Assembly: GCA_963693365.1 (NCBI GenBank)
Contig: CAVNZM010000009.1
Coordinates: 9,734,001 to 9,798,000 of the forward strand
Length of the DNA stretch: 64,000 nucleotides
Direction of reading: 5' to 3'
Source of the DNA: Amoebidium appalachense
Taxonomy: Eukaryota; Ichthyosporea
Shown here: one piece after another, positions 36,946-47,313 of the stretch
Layout of the letters: each line of letters starts with the position of its first letter
How positions within the stretch are numbered: position 1 is the first letter of the stretch
Program-made: the position numbers and the translations under genes
Notes under the pieces: generated by a model
Seen by the model: the letters and a program-made list of their open reading frames with translations, nothing else
Told to the model about the DNA's origin: nothing
The model's database searches: none

Positions 36946-37685
36946 TCACTTAAGAATAGAGGCGAATACACGTGTGGTGGTGGCAGCAATGGAGGCCGGA
37001 CGAAGTCGGGTAAAGATCAGGAAGCAGTCGGAGGACCACCGGCCGAGTTGTTTGATCCGGGAGTCGTCGACCCCGGCCTCAGCCAGTGCTGTGGCCCCCC
37101 CGATGCGGAGGCTGTGTCCGGCAAACCGGGAGGGTGAGAGGCCTGCCCGGGAGAGGAGGGCACGGAAATCGGCAGAGAAAGCACTCTTGGTGTAGGGGAT
37201 GCCACCGAGACTGAAGAGGGGGTCGTCGGGTTGACCGGACGTTGTATCCAGGAACTGCCGGAGGAGATGGGCTGGGGAGAAGTGGGTGAGGGGCAGGGCA
37301 GCTAGGGTGACGTTGACACCTCGGGCCTGTACATCCGTCTTAGAGGTTGACAGGTGGAGGGTGGCATGGGACAAAGTACCGGTGGGGGTGTAGCTGAAGG
37401 TCACGTCCTTCCGTTTAACGTGACGGGACGGGTCGAAAGAAGTCAGGGTCTTGGAGGTAAATTCCCCTGAACGGAGGAGACCACAGAAACCAACGATGAG
37501 GGCCGTCCAGCCGGGAGGGAGGACCCGGAGGAGGATTGCAGCCGAGATGCCACACAGAAATCGATGAACACTTTTTGCACCCGGGAGTAAAAGGCCCGAG
37601 AGTCGAGGTTGAGACTCAGGGCCTGGCATTCCTGCAGGGTAGTGGTGGCTCGAAGCAGCTCGGCCGGAGCAAAGTGGGGGGCCAA
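36946..37685 (-). pseudogene. Tyrosine recombinase of YR copy 4, internal deletion
   Basis: The N-terminal part (APHFAPAELL to SSGSSLPA) is joined out of frame to the catalytic part starting at WTALIVGFCG. About 300 bp is missing between ggc-rich ends with short homology (cggc). HSLR and the Tyr remain (LIFTR replaces LIYTR, so the catalytic Tyr position is Phe here). It is inactive on two counts. Confidence 0.85.
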
Positions 37686-38022
37686 TCTGCCAGTGTTGCT
37701 CCGGAACGGGAGATCTGGGGGGGGGGGGGGGGGGGGTTAGCCCAAGGGAAGGGATAGGAACTCGTGGACCCAGGAGGGGAAGGGGCAGGGCTCCGGTTGC
37801 AGGGAAGGTCGGAGTCGTCGGGCCCGGGGAAGTTGGTTACGAGAAATGGCATCGGCCAGATGGTTGAGGGGTCCGGGTAGGTAGGATGCCTGTAACGTAA
37901 ATTGGTATTGCATTTCCATGCGGGTGATGAACCGAATAAGTTTGGCCATCACGGGGTGGGGGGAAGACCGGGAGTGCAGGTCAGACACAGCACCCGTGTT
38001 GTCGCATAAAATACGGACATGG

Positions 38023-38161
38023 TGGTGTTGGACATTGTGTTCATAGAAGCTAGTTCTAGTGCACGTTGTTCCTTCTGTAAGTCAGAAATGATTGCATCTT
38101 GTGAGGCCAACCTCTGCTCCAGTAGTTGGACTAGTTGCTGCAACTGTAAGTTGTCAGACAT
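38023..38161 (-). pseudogene. Copia gag N-terminal fragment
   Basis: ATG at 38161, about 46 codons: a Gln/Leu-rich predicted coiled coil (LQLQQLVQLLEQRLASQDA) typical of the start of some gag proteins, then fused to YR RNase H sequence. It is preceded by an 800-bp non-coding segment that would be LTR and leader. Too short to assign on its own; the position after the copia LTR is the evidence. Confidence 0.55.
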
Positions 38162-38977
38162 AGTGTCGTGTATGATGGGTAACTAGTCTATGTGTTTTGT
38201 GCACTGGAAACGACAGTAGAAAAGTGTAAATCAAACGTTCTGCTTCCCATGTTTGTGACATGGGAGGCACTGCTTTATATAGTCGTTGGCCACCTCATGG
38301 TGGCCTCGTGTGCACCCTGGTGGTGGGCCATGTACAGCATGGCCGAAAAGAGAGCACAATGAAAACAAGTCGTTAAAGATATAAAAGTTAACTGTGCACG
38401 TTGAGTGGCTAGTTAACTTGCACTAAAGCACACAAATAAACGTGTTTAACACACCAATTGCAGTTAAACGTAAATCTTGCTTCACACAACTAAAAATATT
38501 CTGAGAATATCCGGGAATAAAGCACACTACCACTCTAAGAATAGAATCCTGTGGCAAATATAGACATGACATCATCTGAACCGGGAATAGCCGAAAAGAG
38601 AGCACAATTAGCACGTTGCTAGTGAAGCTCGTCATTGGTACAGTTTTGGCTCAAACATATAACTACCATATATGAATATGACCGTAAACAAAAGCTCTAT
38701 GCACTCGAGTGAGTGTTGAAACAGTTATTCAATTGCTCAGAAACTTTCTCTAACAGACATTGCTAGCCGGGAGTACCAGTGTACTCCAACACCCCTACTC
38801 AATTGGATAATTGTGGTATGAATTAATGCAACTGAGCTCGAGTGCTTCAGGTGCACAAAATACAGACAATAAAGATTCCCCTACTCAATTTTAGTATGGT
38901 ACACGTAGTTGCACAGTCGGATGCAACTCTCTCCCCCCCCCTGAAGTATGAGGGCGCAGTTGGTTGATGACGGGTGC
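38162..38977 (-). mobile_element. Probable copia LTR and flanking untranslated sequence
   Basis: A purine run (agggggggggagagag, minus strand near 38935) follows the RNase H stop and looks like a polypurine tract. Farther on is TGTTGGAGTACACTGG (near 38795), a copia-like LTR start, and a CTATATAAAGC TATA box (near 38275) with the gag ATG about 115 bp later. Exact LTR ends and primer-binding site were not resolved. Only one LTR copy is present. Confidence 0.55.
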
Positions 38978-41173
38978 TCAGCACATGTTGAGCATCCCCA
39001 CGGCCTTGGTGAAGAAAGAGGCAGACAGGGCCTTGGTGAACATGTCGGCCTTGTTGTCAGCAGAAGCCACCGGGACCACAGTGATGTTGCCCAGCAGGTG
39101 ATGTTCCTTGACGGAGCAGTAGCGGACGTCGATGTGCTTGGTCTTGGGCTTAACCCCCAGGGTGTCCAGCAGGGCCCGGGCAGACTCATTGTCCCCATGG
39201 ATGGGCACCGGGGTGGGCTCATTGATAGGATTAAGGCCCAGGTCGTCCATCACATAGTTGAGCCATAGGGCCTCGTTCGTAGCAGCAGACATGGCCACAA
39301 ATTCAGCCTCAGTGGAGCTGTGGGTGGTGATGGACTGGAGCCGAGACACCCAGGACACAGGGGAGGAGTTGATGAAGAAGACATAGCCCGTGGTGGAGCG
39401 CCGGGTGTCGCGGTCCTCGGCGTAGTCGGAGTCGGAGTAGCCAACAAGGTTGGGGGGGCCGGGACGGTAGACAATACCCAGGTCGATGGTGGCCAGCAGG
39501 TAGCTTACAACTCTGGTAGCCATAGTCCAGTGGGTGACGGTGGGCGCATGAATGTGTCGAGTAAGGACTCCCAGAGCCTGGGAAATGTCGGGGCGGGTGG
39601 TACGCGCAATCCACAGCAGGGCACCGACCAGGCTGGCATAGTCCTCCTTCTTGCTGTAGGCTGGGGTCTTGTTGCTTTCACTGGCCTGGCCCGGGACGAT
39701 GGGGGTCTTGGTGCCGGACATGTGGGTGAGACGAAAACGGGCAGCCAAGTCGATGATGTGTTGACGATGGCCCAGACGCAGAGACCCGTCCTCCAGCCAG
39801 GTAAGAGTGTGCCCGATGAGCAGGGTAGGACGACCCAGGTCCTTGGCAGAGAAACGAGCATCCAGCTTGGTGAAAAAATCGTCGATGAGCGCATCAGTGG
39901 CGGCCGTCACGGTGAAGTCATCCACGTAGGCAGCAAGGGCAATAAACGTTGGGGTCCCGGCATTCTTGATGAACAGGCACGGGTCAGCAGCACTCACAAT
40001 GAAGCCTTGGTCGAGGAGATGGTCACGGAGGGCCTCATACCACTGGCGCGGTGCCTGTTTTAGGCCGTAGAGCGCCTTGTGGAGCAAGCCGACAGCATGG
40101 GGGGCCGAGGGGTTGACGAAGCCAGGGGGCTGCTCAATGTAGATGGTCTCGTTGACGGTGCCGTTGAGGAATGCTGTGTTGACGTCGATGTGGCGCAGAG
40201 GCAGACCTTGGGCCACGGAGGTAGCCAAAAACAGCCGGATGGTAGCCAGCGCAGCCACAGGTGACTCGGTGACGAAATAGTCCTGGCCAGGCTGCTGGTA
40301 GTTGCCCCGGGCCACAAGCCGGGCCTTGAAAGCAGTGACGTTGCCGACGTTGTCCTGCTTGACCGTAAAGACCCAGCCGACCGGAATGACAGTGGAGCCA
40401 TCCTCTGGACGGGGCACAAGGGTGAAGGTGCCGTTGTCTTCCAGGGCCTTGAGCTCACGGTGTGCAGCCTCCTCCCATTTCAGACGCTGGGGACTCTTGA
40501 GTGCAGCCCGGACAGTCTTGGGGACAACAATGGTGGAAGCCTTGATGGGTGTTGATGCAGGAGCCGTAGCCTGGGGGGCAAGGGGGGCCGTAGCAGCAGC
40601 CACGTTGGCAGTCGGGCCTCGACGTTGGTCGTTGTACACAGCGCCACTACGGGTCGTCCGGGGGAGCCGATGTGCAGGCTCGGGCAGGATCGGAATGTCC
40701 AATTGATCACTCGGCGCTGTCCCATTGGCTGACAGACGAGACAAATCAGATTGCTGATCATTCCGGACGATGTGATTGGCTGGCTGATTTGACGAATCAG
40801 ATGACTCCAAAAAATGATGAATTGCCGGTGCGGTCGACCAATCAGATGGGACATCACGGAGGGGGTGCAGAATAGCAGCCTCGTCGAACTGCACGTCACG
40901 GCTGACGGTCATCTTGTGTGCTGCTGGAATCCAGACCTTGTAGCCCTTGATGTTAGGAGGGTAGCCCACGAAGATGCCCTTGACGGCACGAGGCGCCAGT
41001 TTCGGTGTATCCTGTTGATGGACGTAGCAGGGAGAGCCCCAGACACGGAGCCGGCTGTAGTCGGGAGGAATGCCGGTCCACAGCAGGGCGGGAGACGATT
41101 GGCTGCCGGTGGCTCGCGACGGGAGCATGTTGCGTATAAAAGCCGCGGTCACAGCTGCCTCGGCCCAGAAGTG
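38978..41173 (-). CDS. pol: Copia integrase C-terminus, reverse transcriptase and RNase H
   Basis: About 730 open codons on the minus strand. Integrase C-terminal block: LRVWGSPCYVH, KGIFVGYPPNIKGYKVW. RT: WVFTVKQDNVGNVTAFKARL, DVNTAFLNGTVNETIYIEQP, GLKQAPRQWY and the catalytic YVDDFTV. RNase H: GYSDSDYAEDRDTRRSTTGY, SSTEAEFVAMS and KHIDVRYCSVKEH near the end. The 5' part of the polyprotein is absent. The lack of stops suggests recent insertion. Confidence 0.92.
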   Translation of the reverse strand, partial: HFWAEAAVTAAFIRNMLPSRATGSQSSPALLWTGIPPDYSRLRVWGSPCYVHQQDTPKLAPRAVKGIFVGYPPNIKGYKVWIPAAHKMTVSRDVQFDEAAILHPLRDVPSDWSTAPAIHHFLESSDSSNQPANHIVRNDQQSDLSRLSANGTAPSDQLDIPILPEPAHRLPRTTRSGAVYNDQRRGPTANVAAATAPLAPQATAPASTPIKASTIVVPKTVRAALKSPQRLKWEEAAHRELKALEDNGTFTLVPRPEDGSTVIPVGWVFTVKQDNVGNVTAFKARLVARGNYQQPGQDYFVTESPVAALATIRLFLATSVAQGLPLRHIDVNTAFLNGTVNETIYIEQPPGFVNPSAPHAVGLLHKALYGLKQAPRQWYEALRDHLLDQGFIVSAADPCLFIKNAGTPTFIALAAYVDDFTVTAATDALIDDFFTKLDARFSAKDLGRPTLLIGHTLTWLEDGSLRLGHRQHIIDLAARFRLTHMSGTKTPIVPGQASESNKTPAYSKKEDYASLVGALLWIARTTRPDISQALGVLTRHIHAPTVTHWTMATRVVSYLLATIDLGIVYRPGPPNLVGYSDSDYAEDRDTRRSTTGYVFFINSSPVSWVSRLQSITTHSSTEAEFVAMSAATNEALWLNYVMDDLGLNPINEPTPVPIHGDNESARALLDTLGVKPKTKHIDVRYCSVKEHHLLGNITVVPVASADNKADMFTKALSASFFTKAVGMLNMC

Positions 41174-42569
41174 GGTGGACCAGGAGGGGGCCCAGAGGGC
41201 CACGGCGGCTGCGATGGCCAGGAGTTCGATGACGGAAGAACCGAGTTTACCCTCATGAGCATAGAGGGCTTGGGTGGAGGGGGACCAGGGCATGAAGAAC
41301 CATTGGTCGAGCCAGTGGCCACCTAGACCCACCGATCCGGCAGCATCAGTGGCCAGGGTGGTGTATGTGGGGGGTGTGATGAGGTGCACCCCATTCCATG
41401 ATGTGAGGAACTGGTGCCATTCGGCTATGTCGGCCCGGGCGGCAGCAGTCAGTCGTATGTGGTGGTGGCCGGCAAGGTGTGGGTGGGTCCGGAGAAGGGC
41501 CCATAGGCGCTGGGAGAAGGCCCTCCCGGGGGGGAACCAGCTGGGCACACCAGGTGAGTTTGCCGAGGAGGGACTGGAGGTCCCGAATGGTGATGGTGGG
41601 CTTTGGGTGGGAAGTGAGGTCGAGTAGGTCCGAGAGCTTGGAAGCCGGGATTCGTGCCTCCATGGCGATGGAGTCGAATTCGATACCGATGAAGACGACA
41701 CGGGTAGCCGGGCCCTGCATCTTGTCTTCGGAGATGGCAATGTGCAGCTCTCGGCAGAGTTGCAGGAAGGTGGATAGGTGACGTTGGCACTGCTCTTGTG
41801 TGGGGGCGACTATAATCCAGTCGTCTACGTAGTGGCGGATGAGGGTAATACCGTGCTGGTGTGCCAGCCACTGTAGGGTGGCCGCGATCCGTTCCCAGAT
41901 GGCTGGGCTAGATTTCAGGCCGAAGGGCAGTCTGGTTTCAACGTAAAAATGCCCTTGCCATTTGAATGCCATTAAGTGGTGGTCTTCCGGTCGGATGGGC
42001 ATGTGCCGGAAGGCAGCCTGCACATCTGCCACGGCCATGTAGCAGCCGGGGCCTGCGTCGAGAATGAGTTGGGTGACATCCCGGGCGCGAATGTACTGAA
42101 GTTCGTCGGGGTAGGTGATGCTGTCATTGACACTGCTACCCCGGGGCCAGGAGAGGTGGTGGATTCGACGGTACTTGGGGGGGTTCCCTTTCTTGGTAAC
42201 GGCGCCGATGGGGGAGGAACGGTGGACGGGAAATTCGTCAAAGAATTGGGCCGGGGAGAGGGGGCCGCGCAGGTGGCCGAGGGCGACTTCTTTGGCAATA
42301 TCCACCGTGATAGCGGCAGCTGCCTCCGGGGTGGTGGGTAGGTTGGGGCCCACCCGAGAGGTGGAGGGGCCGCGATAGCCGATGTCGACGCCGAATTCGA
42401 CATCGTGGAGGAGTTGTGCGGCGAATGGTTGGTCCGGGTAGGAGGCCAGCAGTTCCCGGAGGCGGGAGGTGTCAATGTGGTGCTGGGGCAGCGGGCGGGC
42501 CTCCGGGTCTGAGCCTCGGGGAAGGGGGTGGTTAGCAAGGGTGGTGTACCCTTGGGGAGATCCCGGCAG

Positions 42570-42617
<48 letters not shown>

Positions 42618-42732
42618 CAGGGCCCCGGGGGGTTAGAGTAGGGCAGCTGGGCCCAAGTGAGGGTTGGCAGGGAGGGCAGCGGGGCCCTGTGCAGGGGAAT
42701 GTGCCCGAGCACGCGGGGGTGTGGGTGGACAC
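41174..42732 (-). pseudogene. RT-RNase H of YR copy 4 (frameshifted, copia-interrupted)
   Basis: It matches copy 2 RT closely (KKGNPPKYRRIHHLS, YVDDWIIVAPT). One extra C at about 41533 shifts the frame between WCAQLVPP and RAFSQRLW. A poly-G (coding poly-C) tract at 42571-42613 lies near its front. At 41173 the RNase H sequence stops at the copia insertion, and the remainder (CDNTGAVSDL-type segment) resumes at 38022. Confidence 0.88.
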
Positions 42733-43010
42733 AGCGGTAGAAGAAGGGGGGGGGGAGGGAGTGCTAGGTGAGTGTAAGGGGGGGGGGAGGCTCGTGGGAT
42801 GGGGGGGGGGAGTAAAATTATGTGCAGTGGCCAGAATAAACGTCTTTGTGTAGGGACATTTATTCTTGACGCGCGCGGGCGCCGTAGTTGGCCTGCGAAA
42901 TTTTGTACTCAGCCCTATTGGCCCGTTCTCCCGAGCTCCGTTTCCCTGTACTCGTGTGTCCTAGCTCCTAACCCCTATGTTCTAGCTGTGTGTGTGGGTG
43001 TGCGCGTAGA

Positions 43011-44182
43011 CTAGGCATTGTGCTTGCAGTCTTTGCGGGGGTGTGTGCCAGAGCAGAGCGGGCACACGTGGGAGAAGGGGCAGGGCTGCTGAGCGCAGGA
43101 CCGACCGTTAATGTGGAAATTCCTGCAGTGTGTCGCGGGTAGATCCACGGGTCGGGCCGGTCTTGCCGGGCCGGGTTGCGGGCCAGGGCGGTTAGGGGTG
43201 TGACCCCCGCCGGGCTTGTGGGGCGGCTTAAAGCCGTCAAGACCACGGCCAGGCTTGGGGTACATGGGGCAGGCCGCGCTGGGGTGGTCGGGGAAGCCAC
43301 AGCGCTGACATGCGTCCGGGATGAGCAGAGTGGGTGGCAGGAGGAGATCCTGGTGGAGTTGGGCGAGCAGGTTGGGGCACTCGATCGGAGCCCGACCCTG
43401 CTGGTGGGCAACGGTGCGGGCGTATACGTCATAGTTGTGGATCTGGGCCCACGGGTATCGGGTGCTGAGGCGAGTGATGTGCTGAGTCCAAAGTACGTCT
43501 TTGTCCGTGGGAAGGCCGAGGTGGTGCTTGGCGGCCATGTAATGGGTCCAAGCTTGGATCCAAATGACGAGTGAACGCAGGGGAACGGGTTTGTCTTGGC
43601 GAAAAGTCTCGATGCTGCCGTCGTCGGCCATGCGCAGATGCTGACCTTTCTTGGATGGGGCCAGGAGGGCGGCGGGGGTGAACTTATACAGATCGACGAA
43701 ACGATTGGCGCGCAAATCTGCCAGCACATCCGCGGGGGGAAGCGGGAGTGTGCCCGGCTGAATGTCGCCAGTGTTCTCACCTGTGATGGGGGGCGCGGGC
43801 AGGGCAGGTAGGTCTAGGTCAGGGCCGAGATGCAGCCCCGGGGAAACCTCCCCGGGTGTGGAGGGCGCGGCGGGGGGCGCGGGAGGGTCGCGGTTGGTGA
43901 GAGCAGCCAGGACGCCAGCCATCTGGGTGCTGGGATGGCGGTGAGGGCGGCCAGGACGGCGTCTTGAGAAGTCATCTGCGGGGACGGCGGGGCCTGAGGG
44001 GGGACTTCAGGAGTGGAGGGGAGAGTAGCCGGCGGGTCCGGGTCCGTGGTGGTATGGGCCGCTGGAGGCGCGTCAGTGTCCGCGGGAGCGTTGGTCAGCC
44101 TGTGGCGGAGGTCGCTGCGGGTCAGGCGCTTAGGTGCCGCGGCAGGGGCGGCGGCTGAGGCCTGGCGCTTTTTCGGCGGCAT
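43011..44182 (-). pseudogene. gag: Gag of YR copy 4 (2-base insertion)
   Basis: ATG at 44182 with the MPPKKRQAS leader. Relative to copy 2, two extra C bases at about 43935 (gccatcccagcacc) shift the frame, after which the rest reads to the normal end with both zinc fingers. The final Cys in SCAQQPC replaces SCAKQPC. Otherwise near full length. Confidence 0.85.
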
Positions 44183-44561
44183 GCTGACCGGCGTAGGGAA
44201 AGATAGGGAGAATGAAAAGGAATATATAGCTGTAAGGCTGTGGATGCTAAACATAGAAGATGTGTTTGTAGCTTGCTGATCTGCTAAAAACTGTCGTGCT
44301 TATATACCTAAGCCTACCGATCTGAGCCAATCAAAAATCGATCTAGTGATATGTGAAATCTGATCCGAGCCAATCATAACTCGGTCTAGTGATCTGTGGT
44401 ATCTGATGTTTTGACTGGCTAATAGGTGCCCGTGTGCGGGCAGCCAACCGCTAACTGCTAAAACACGAAATGAAGCCTACATGGTTATGTTGGTATCGAA
44501 CACCCATCCTACGTGTTTACCCAGAAAAATATTTATGTCAATAATTTCCACAAATAAAACC

Positions 44562-45500
44562 TCGCGTGCCAGCAGGTATTACTAATTCTGAATCAAGATT
44601 TCGATTTTCTACTTCGATCATGATTGTTTTATCAGCCGCCACTTTACTATATGAAGGACTCACAAATGGAAGTAACCTAGCTGCCGGAACAAAGACACCT
44701 ATATCTGCCACGACAGCAAATTGGTCTAAGTTGACACGGACGAATGCACGACTGTGGGGAGGTACACAAATTTCGCTGACAGTGTGTGCAGTACTTTGAT
44801 ACCCCTCCGTACCCGTGTGCAAACGTACACTACCACCCTTCTTCAAATGCAACTTATTAGATTCTTCATCTAACAATTTAACATGTGCCTTTGAAAATGG
44901 ACGGCCTAAAATCATACTCTGACCCATGTTTGCACAAACAGCAAACGTGACAAATAATGTGTGGGAACCAATGGTACATGGGAGAGTGACCCGGCCCACC
45001 ACATTCAACGATGCATCAGGATTGGCAGTCTTCACACCACTCACTAAGTTATTTGAAAACATTGTAACACGTGCACCCATCTTCATTAAATTACAAATAA
45101 CTTTTTCATGCACACAATTAATGTTTGCACCACCATCTAAAAGAATTTGAACATCACCCAATACCACAGGAACATATAACCGTGCTTCTGGCTGAATTAA
45201 AGATGCAAACACTTCCTGTAACACAGAAATTTCCACTTCACTACTTTCCACACTAGTCTCTATCACCGACACAGAAATATTTGAAGGGGGGGAGGGGGGG
45301 AGGGGGGGGTGGGAGGGGGCGGGGGAAGGGGAAAAGGGGGGGGACGGGAGGAAGGGGGGGGTGGGGGGTGTGGGGAAAGGGGGGAAAGGGGGGAACGGGG
45401 GGAAGACTTAGCTTCATGCTGATTCTCAACGAGAGAGGGGGTAAATTGCACCACAGCAGTTTTAACTGACTGTTTTACGGCACCAGGCCGTGAGTGATTT
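44562..45500 (-). pseudogene. Gypsy protease region
   Basis: An aspartic protease motif is seen in VQILLDGGANINCVH, with Asp-Gly-Gly in place of the more usual Asp-(Ser/Thr)-Gly, and a later flap-like ILGRPF. A G-rich low-complexity tract (45283-45405) interrupts the region between gag and protease and changes frame. The frame runs to the YR copy 4 boundary at 44562. Residue Gly in place of Ser/Thr at the active site could mean loss of activity or a variant. Confidence 0.7.
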
Positions 45501-45618
45501 ATTGTCTTATTTACTTTACAACAGTATCTGTATAACAAGACACGTTGATTTCAGACATTTCACTATCACTGCACATAGCCTCAACTGCAATATACTCTAC
45601 CCCACTCTCAGCGCCCCG

Positions 45619-47016
45619 TCAACGCCGACGCTCGGCCATAAGTTTAGCCGACGCCTGCTGAGCATGATCTTTCCACCTAATACCTTCGGGGGCTGAGGGA
45701 AAGGTCTTAGGCAATTTTCGGTTGGGACAATCCCGTTTCTGATGCCCTATCCCAGTACAATGGAAACAAACTCGTTCTGAAATAGGCACGACTGGTCTCT
45801 CACTACCCTGTTGGCCACCGTGCTTGCCGTTTTTCTGATAGGGAGCCGGGCGACGGGGTTGACGGTCATTTTTGGCCTTACCACCGGCAGCCTGGAAGGC
45901 AGCCACCTGAGCCGATAAGCTAGCTATCTGAGCCTGCAGGGCAGCAATCTCCGGAGCACCAATACCACTACAGTTGTTACCTGGGGTGGAAACACTATTG
46001 ACCTGCGCTTTCTTGGCCGCCTGCCGACTAGCGAAACGACCCTCCAGCTTGTTAATAATTTTCGACTGAGCCTCATCAAGCTTGCTATTTGCCTGAGCTA
46101 TTTCCCACAACTGCGCATCGGCCTCAAACGTATTCCTGTATAAACTACGTTGCATTTGACCGCTGACGTCGGTGTTCAAACCAGCTAACTCCAGCAGACG
46201 GCGAAACGTGTTGGTGTGTGCCGTCACTTGGCCACCAATACTGGCAGCCGTGGCATCCGACGTGGGAGTGAAACGGAGGGCCCGGATATGTGTCTCATAT
46301 GATTCACGCCGAATGTTGGTCAGCCAGTAGTTCTCGATGAAACGCAGCAGCCACTCAGGCGCCGTCAATTCGACTTCGACCTGCAGAATCTCACCCTTGC
46401 CCTTGTGCATAGGGCGAGTCGTCTTCAGTGGTGTCCGAGAGGCCAGGTGAAGAAGAGAATCCTCCGAGCGCACCTCGCCGTCAATGCCGAGGGCACGAAC
46501 CGGCACCGTCTTGTTGTCGTTTTCAGGATCCATGTAGTCGTCAAGGAGGGTAGCCATCTCCAACACATGAGGATCACCACTTGCCCGGTTCACACTCTGC
46601 AGAATCATAACTTGCCACTGGGCCAGGGGAGTGTCGGGGGACAGCTTGGCGATGCGATCGATGAGACGGTACCATTCAAACACGTTATCAGCCTTGGAGA
46701 GCTGAGGAATCTTAAGCTTCTCCATCATAGCCGCAGCCGCAGCACACACTTCAGGAACCTGAAAAGCCTTGGCCGCAGGGGCGTCGTAGAACACTTCATC
46801 CATCACAATGGGATCTTGCCACTCCATCAAACTGGGGGGCAGAGCGTCGAGAAACTCCGGGTCTATTTCATCCTGCGGGTCCATAACTTGGCCGCGCCAC
46901 TGGGTGAACTTGCCGACGGTGACATCCTTGAGCTTGCCGAGGGGGCCAAAAACAAGAGCTTGGGCGAAGGTTGCACTCAGCCCCGCGACCGGCGAAAAGG
47001 GGGGTTCCGGCTCCAT
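45619..47016 (-). CDS. gag: Gypsy gag protein
   Basis: About 465 codons from the ATG at 47016. The middle (residues 90-330) is an all-alpha gag core with DNVFEWYRLIDRIAKLSPDT and APEWLLRFIENYWLTNIR. Toward the end is a Gln/Ala-rich coiled-coil-like segment (LQAQIASLSAQVAAFQAA) and a CCHC zinc knuckle, CFHCTGIGHQKRDC. The frame is open to its own stop. It would form the particle that packages the element RNA. Confidence 0.9.
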   Translation of the reverse strand: MEPEPPFSPVAGLSATFAQALVFGPLGKLKDVTVGKFTQWRGQVMDPQDEIDPEFLDALPPSLMEWQDPIVMDEVFYDAPAAKAFQVPEVCAAAAAMMEKLKIPQLSKADNVFEWYRLIDRIAKLSPDTPLAQWQVMILQSVNRASGDPHVLEMATLLDDYMDPENDNKTVPVRALGIDGEVRSEDSLLHLASRTPLKTTRPMHKGKGEILQVEVELTAPEWLLRFIENYWLTNIRRESYETHIRALRFTPTSDATAASIGGQVTAHTNTFRRLLELAGLNTDVSGQMQRSLYRNTFEADAQLWEIAQANSKLDEAQSKIINKLEGRFASRQAAKKAQVNSVSTPGNNCSGIGAPEIAALQAQIASLSAQVAAFQAAGGKAKNDRQPRRPAPYQKNGKHGGQQGSERPVVPISERVCFHCTGIGHQKRDCPNRKLPKTFPSAPEGIRWKDHAQQASAKLMAERRR

Positions 47017-47064
47017 GTTGGGGGCGAAAGCAACAGCCGAGACGGAAGTTTTGCAATATAGCAA

Positions 47065-47313
47065 TTGGATTGGTGTAGCTTGTAAAGTATCCTCACGGAC
47101 ACTTCAGTGTAAAATGTATGTGTATGAGTGTAAACGGGGTTCACTCTGAACTGGATTTCAGAGGATCGATGCGTGCGTTTATATACGGATGGTCGACCCG
47201 GACAAGATTACTTGACCAATCACACAACTCCCTAGCCGACCAATCATATTACAGATTAGTACAGGGCTAGTAATTACTGTGTGTGACTACTTGGTCTCTT
47301 GCCGGTTCTAACA
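47065..47313 (-). promoter_or_regulatory. Possible gypsy 5' LTR and leader
   Basis: On the minus strand the segment starts TGTTAGAACCGG, carries CCAAT boxes (gattggtcggc, gattggtcaag) and a CCGTATATAAACGC TATA box at about 47178, about 160 bp before the gag ATG. The 3' LTR end and primer-binding site are not clear and no partner LTR was found, so only promoter function is supported. Confidence 0.45.

Larger units (their letters stand above)
38023..41173 (-). mobile_element. Permuted Ty1/copia fragment inside the YR RNase H domain
   Basis: Order on the minus strand: end of integrase, RT, RNase H (41173-38978), an LTR/leader-like segment (38977-38162), then a gag N-terminus (38161-38023). Gag therefore follows pol, with the gag middle, protease and integrase core missing. 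The YR sequence resumes within two bases at the far junction (TCCACC left, CCATGTCC right). The fused long frame that spans YR RNase H and copia pol is an accident of insertion. Confidence 0.85.
36271..44561 (-). mobile_element. YR retrotransposon copy 4, inserted in gypsy and carrying a copia fragment
   Basis: On the minus strand: A1 44561-44213, gag, RT, RNase H interrupted by copia DNA (41173-38023), recombinase with an internal deletion, B1 about 36922-36829, A2 36828-36490, B2 36359-36271. A1 is type II, but A2 is a mosaic: type II near the TATA box and type I (aacatgaaacgaagcctg) at the outer end. Insertion is between protease and RT of gypsy. Deleting the element restores the gypsy reading frame with no duplicated or lost codon, apart from one ambiguous A. 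Confidence 0.92.
32473..47313 (-). mobile_element. Ty3/gypsy retrotransposon, disrupted by nested insertions
   Basis: Reading on the minus strand: possible 5' LTR (47313-about 47080), gag (47016-45619), protease (about 45500-44562), YR copy 4 inserted (44561-36271), RT-RNase H (36270-34294), an intron-like block (34293-33393) and integrase (33392-32473). Integrase is cut by the end of YR copy 3; the rest of integrase and the 3' LTR were not found. The protease-to-RT frame continues exactly across the copy 4 insertion site. Confidence 0.88.

Noticed and set aside
38978-41740. A 920-codon continuous frame joining YR RNase H to copia RT
   Set aside because: The junction is the copia insertion point; the frames match by chance. 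It is two elements, not a fusion gene.
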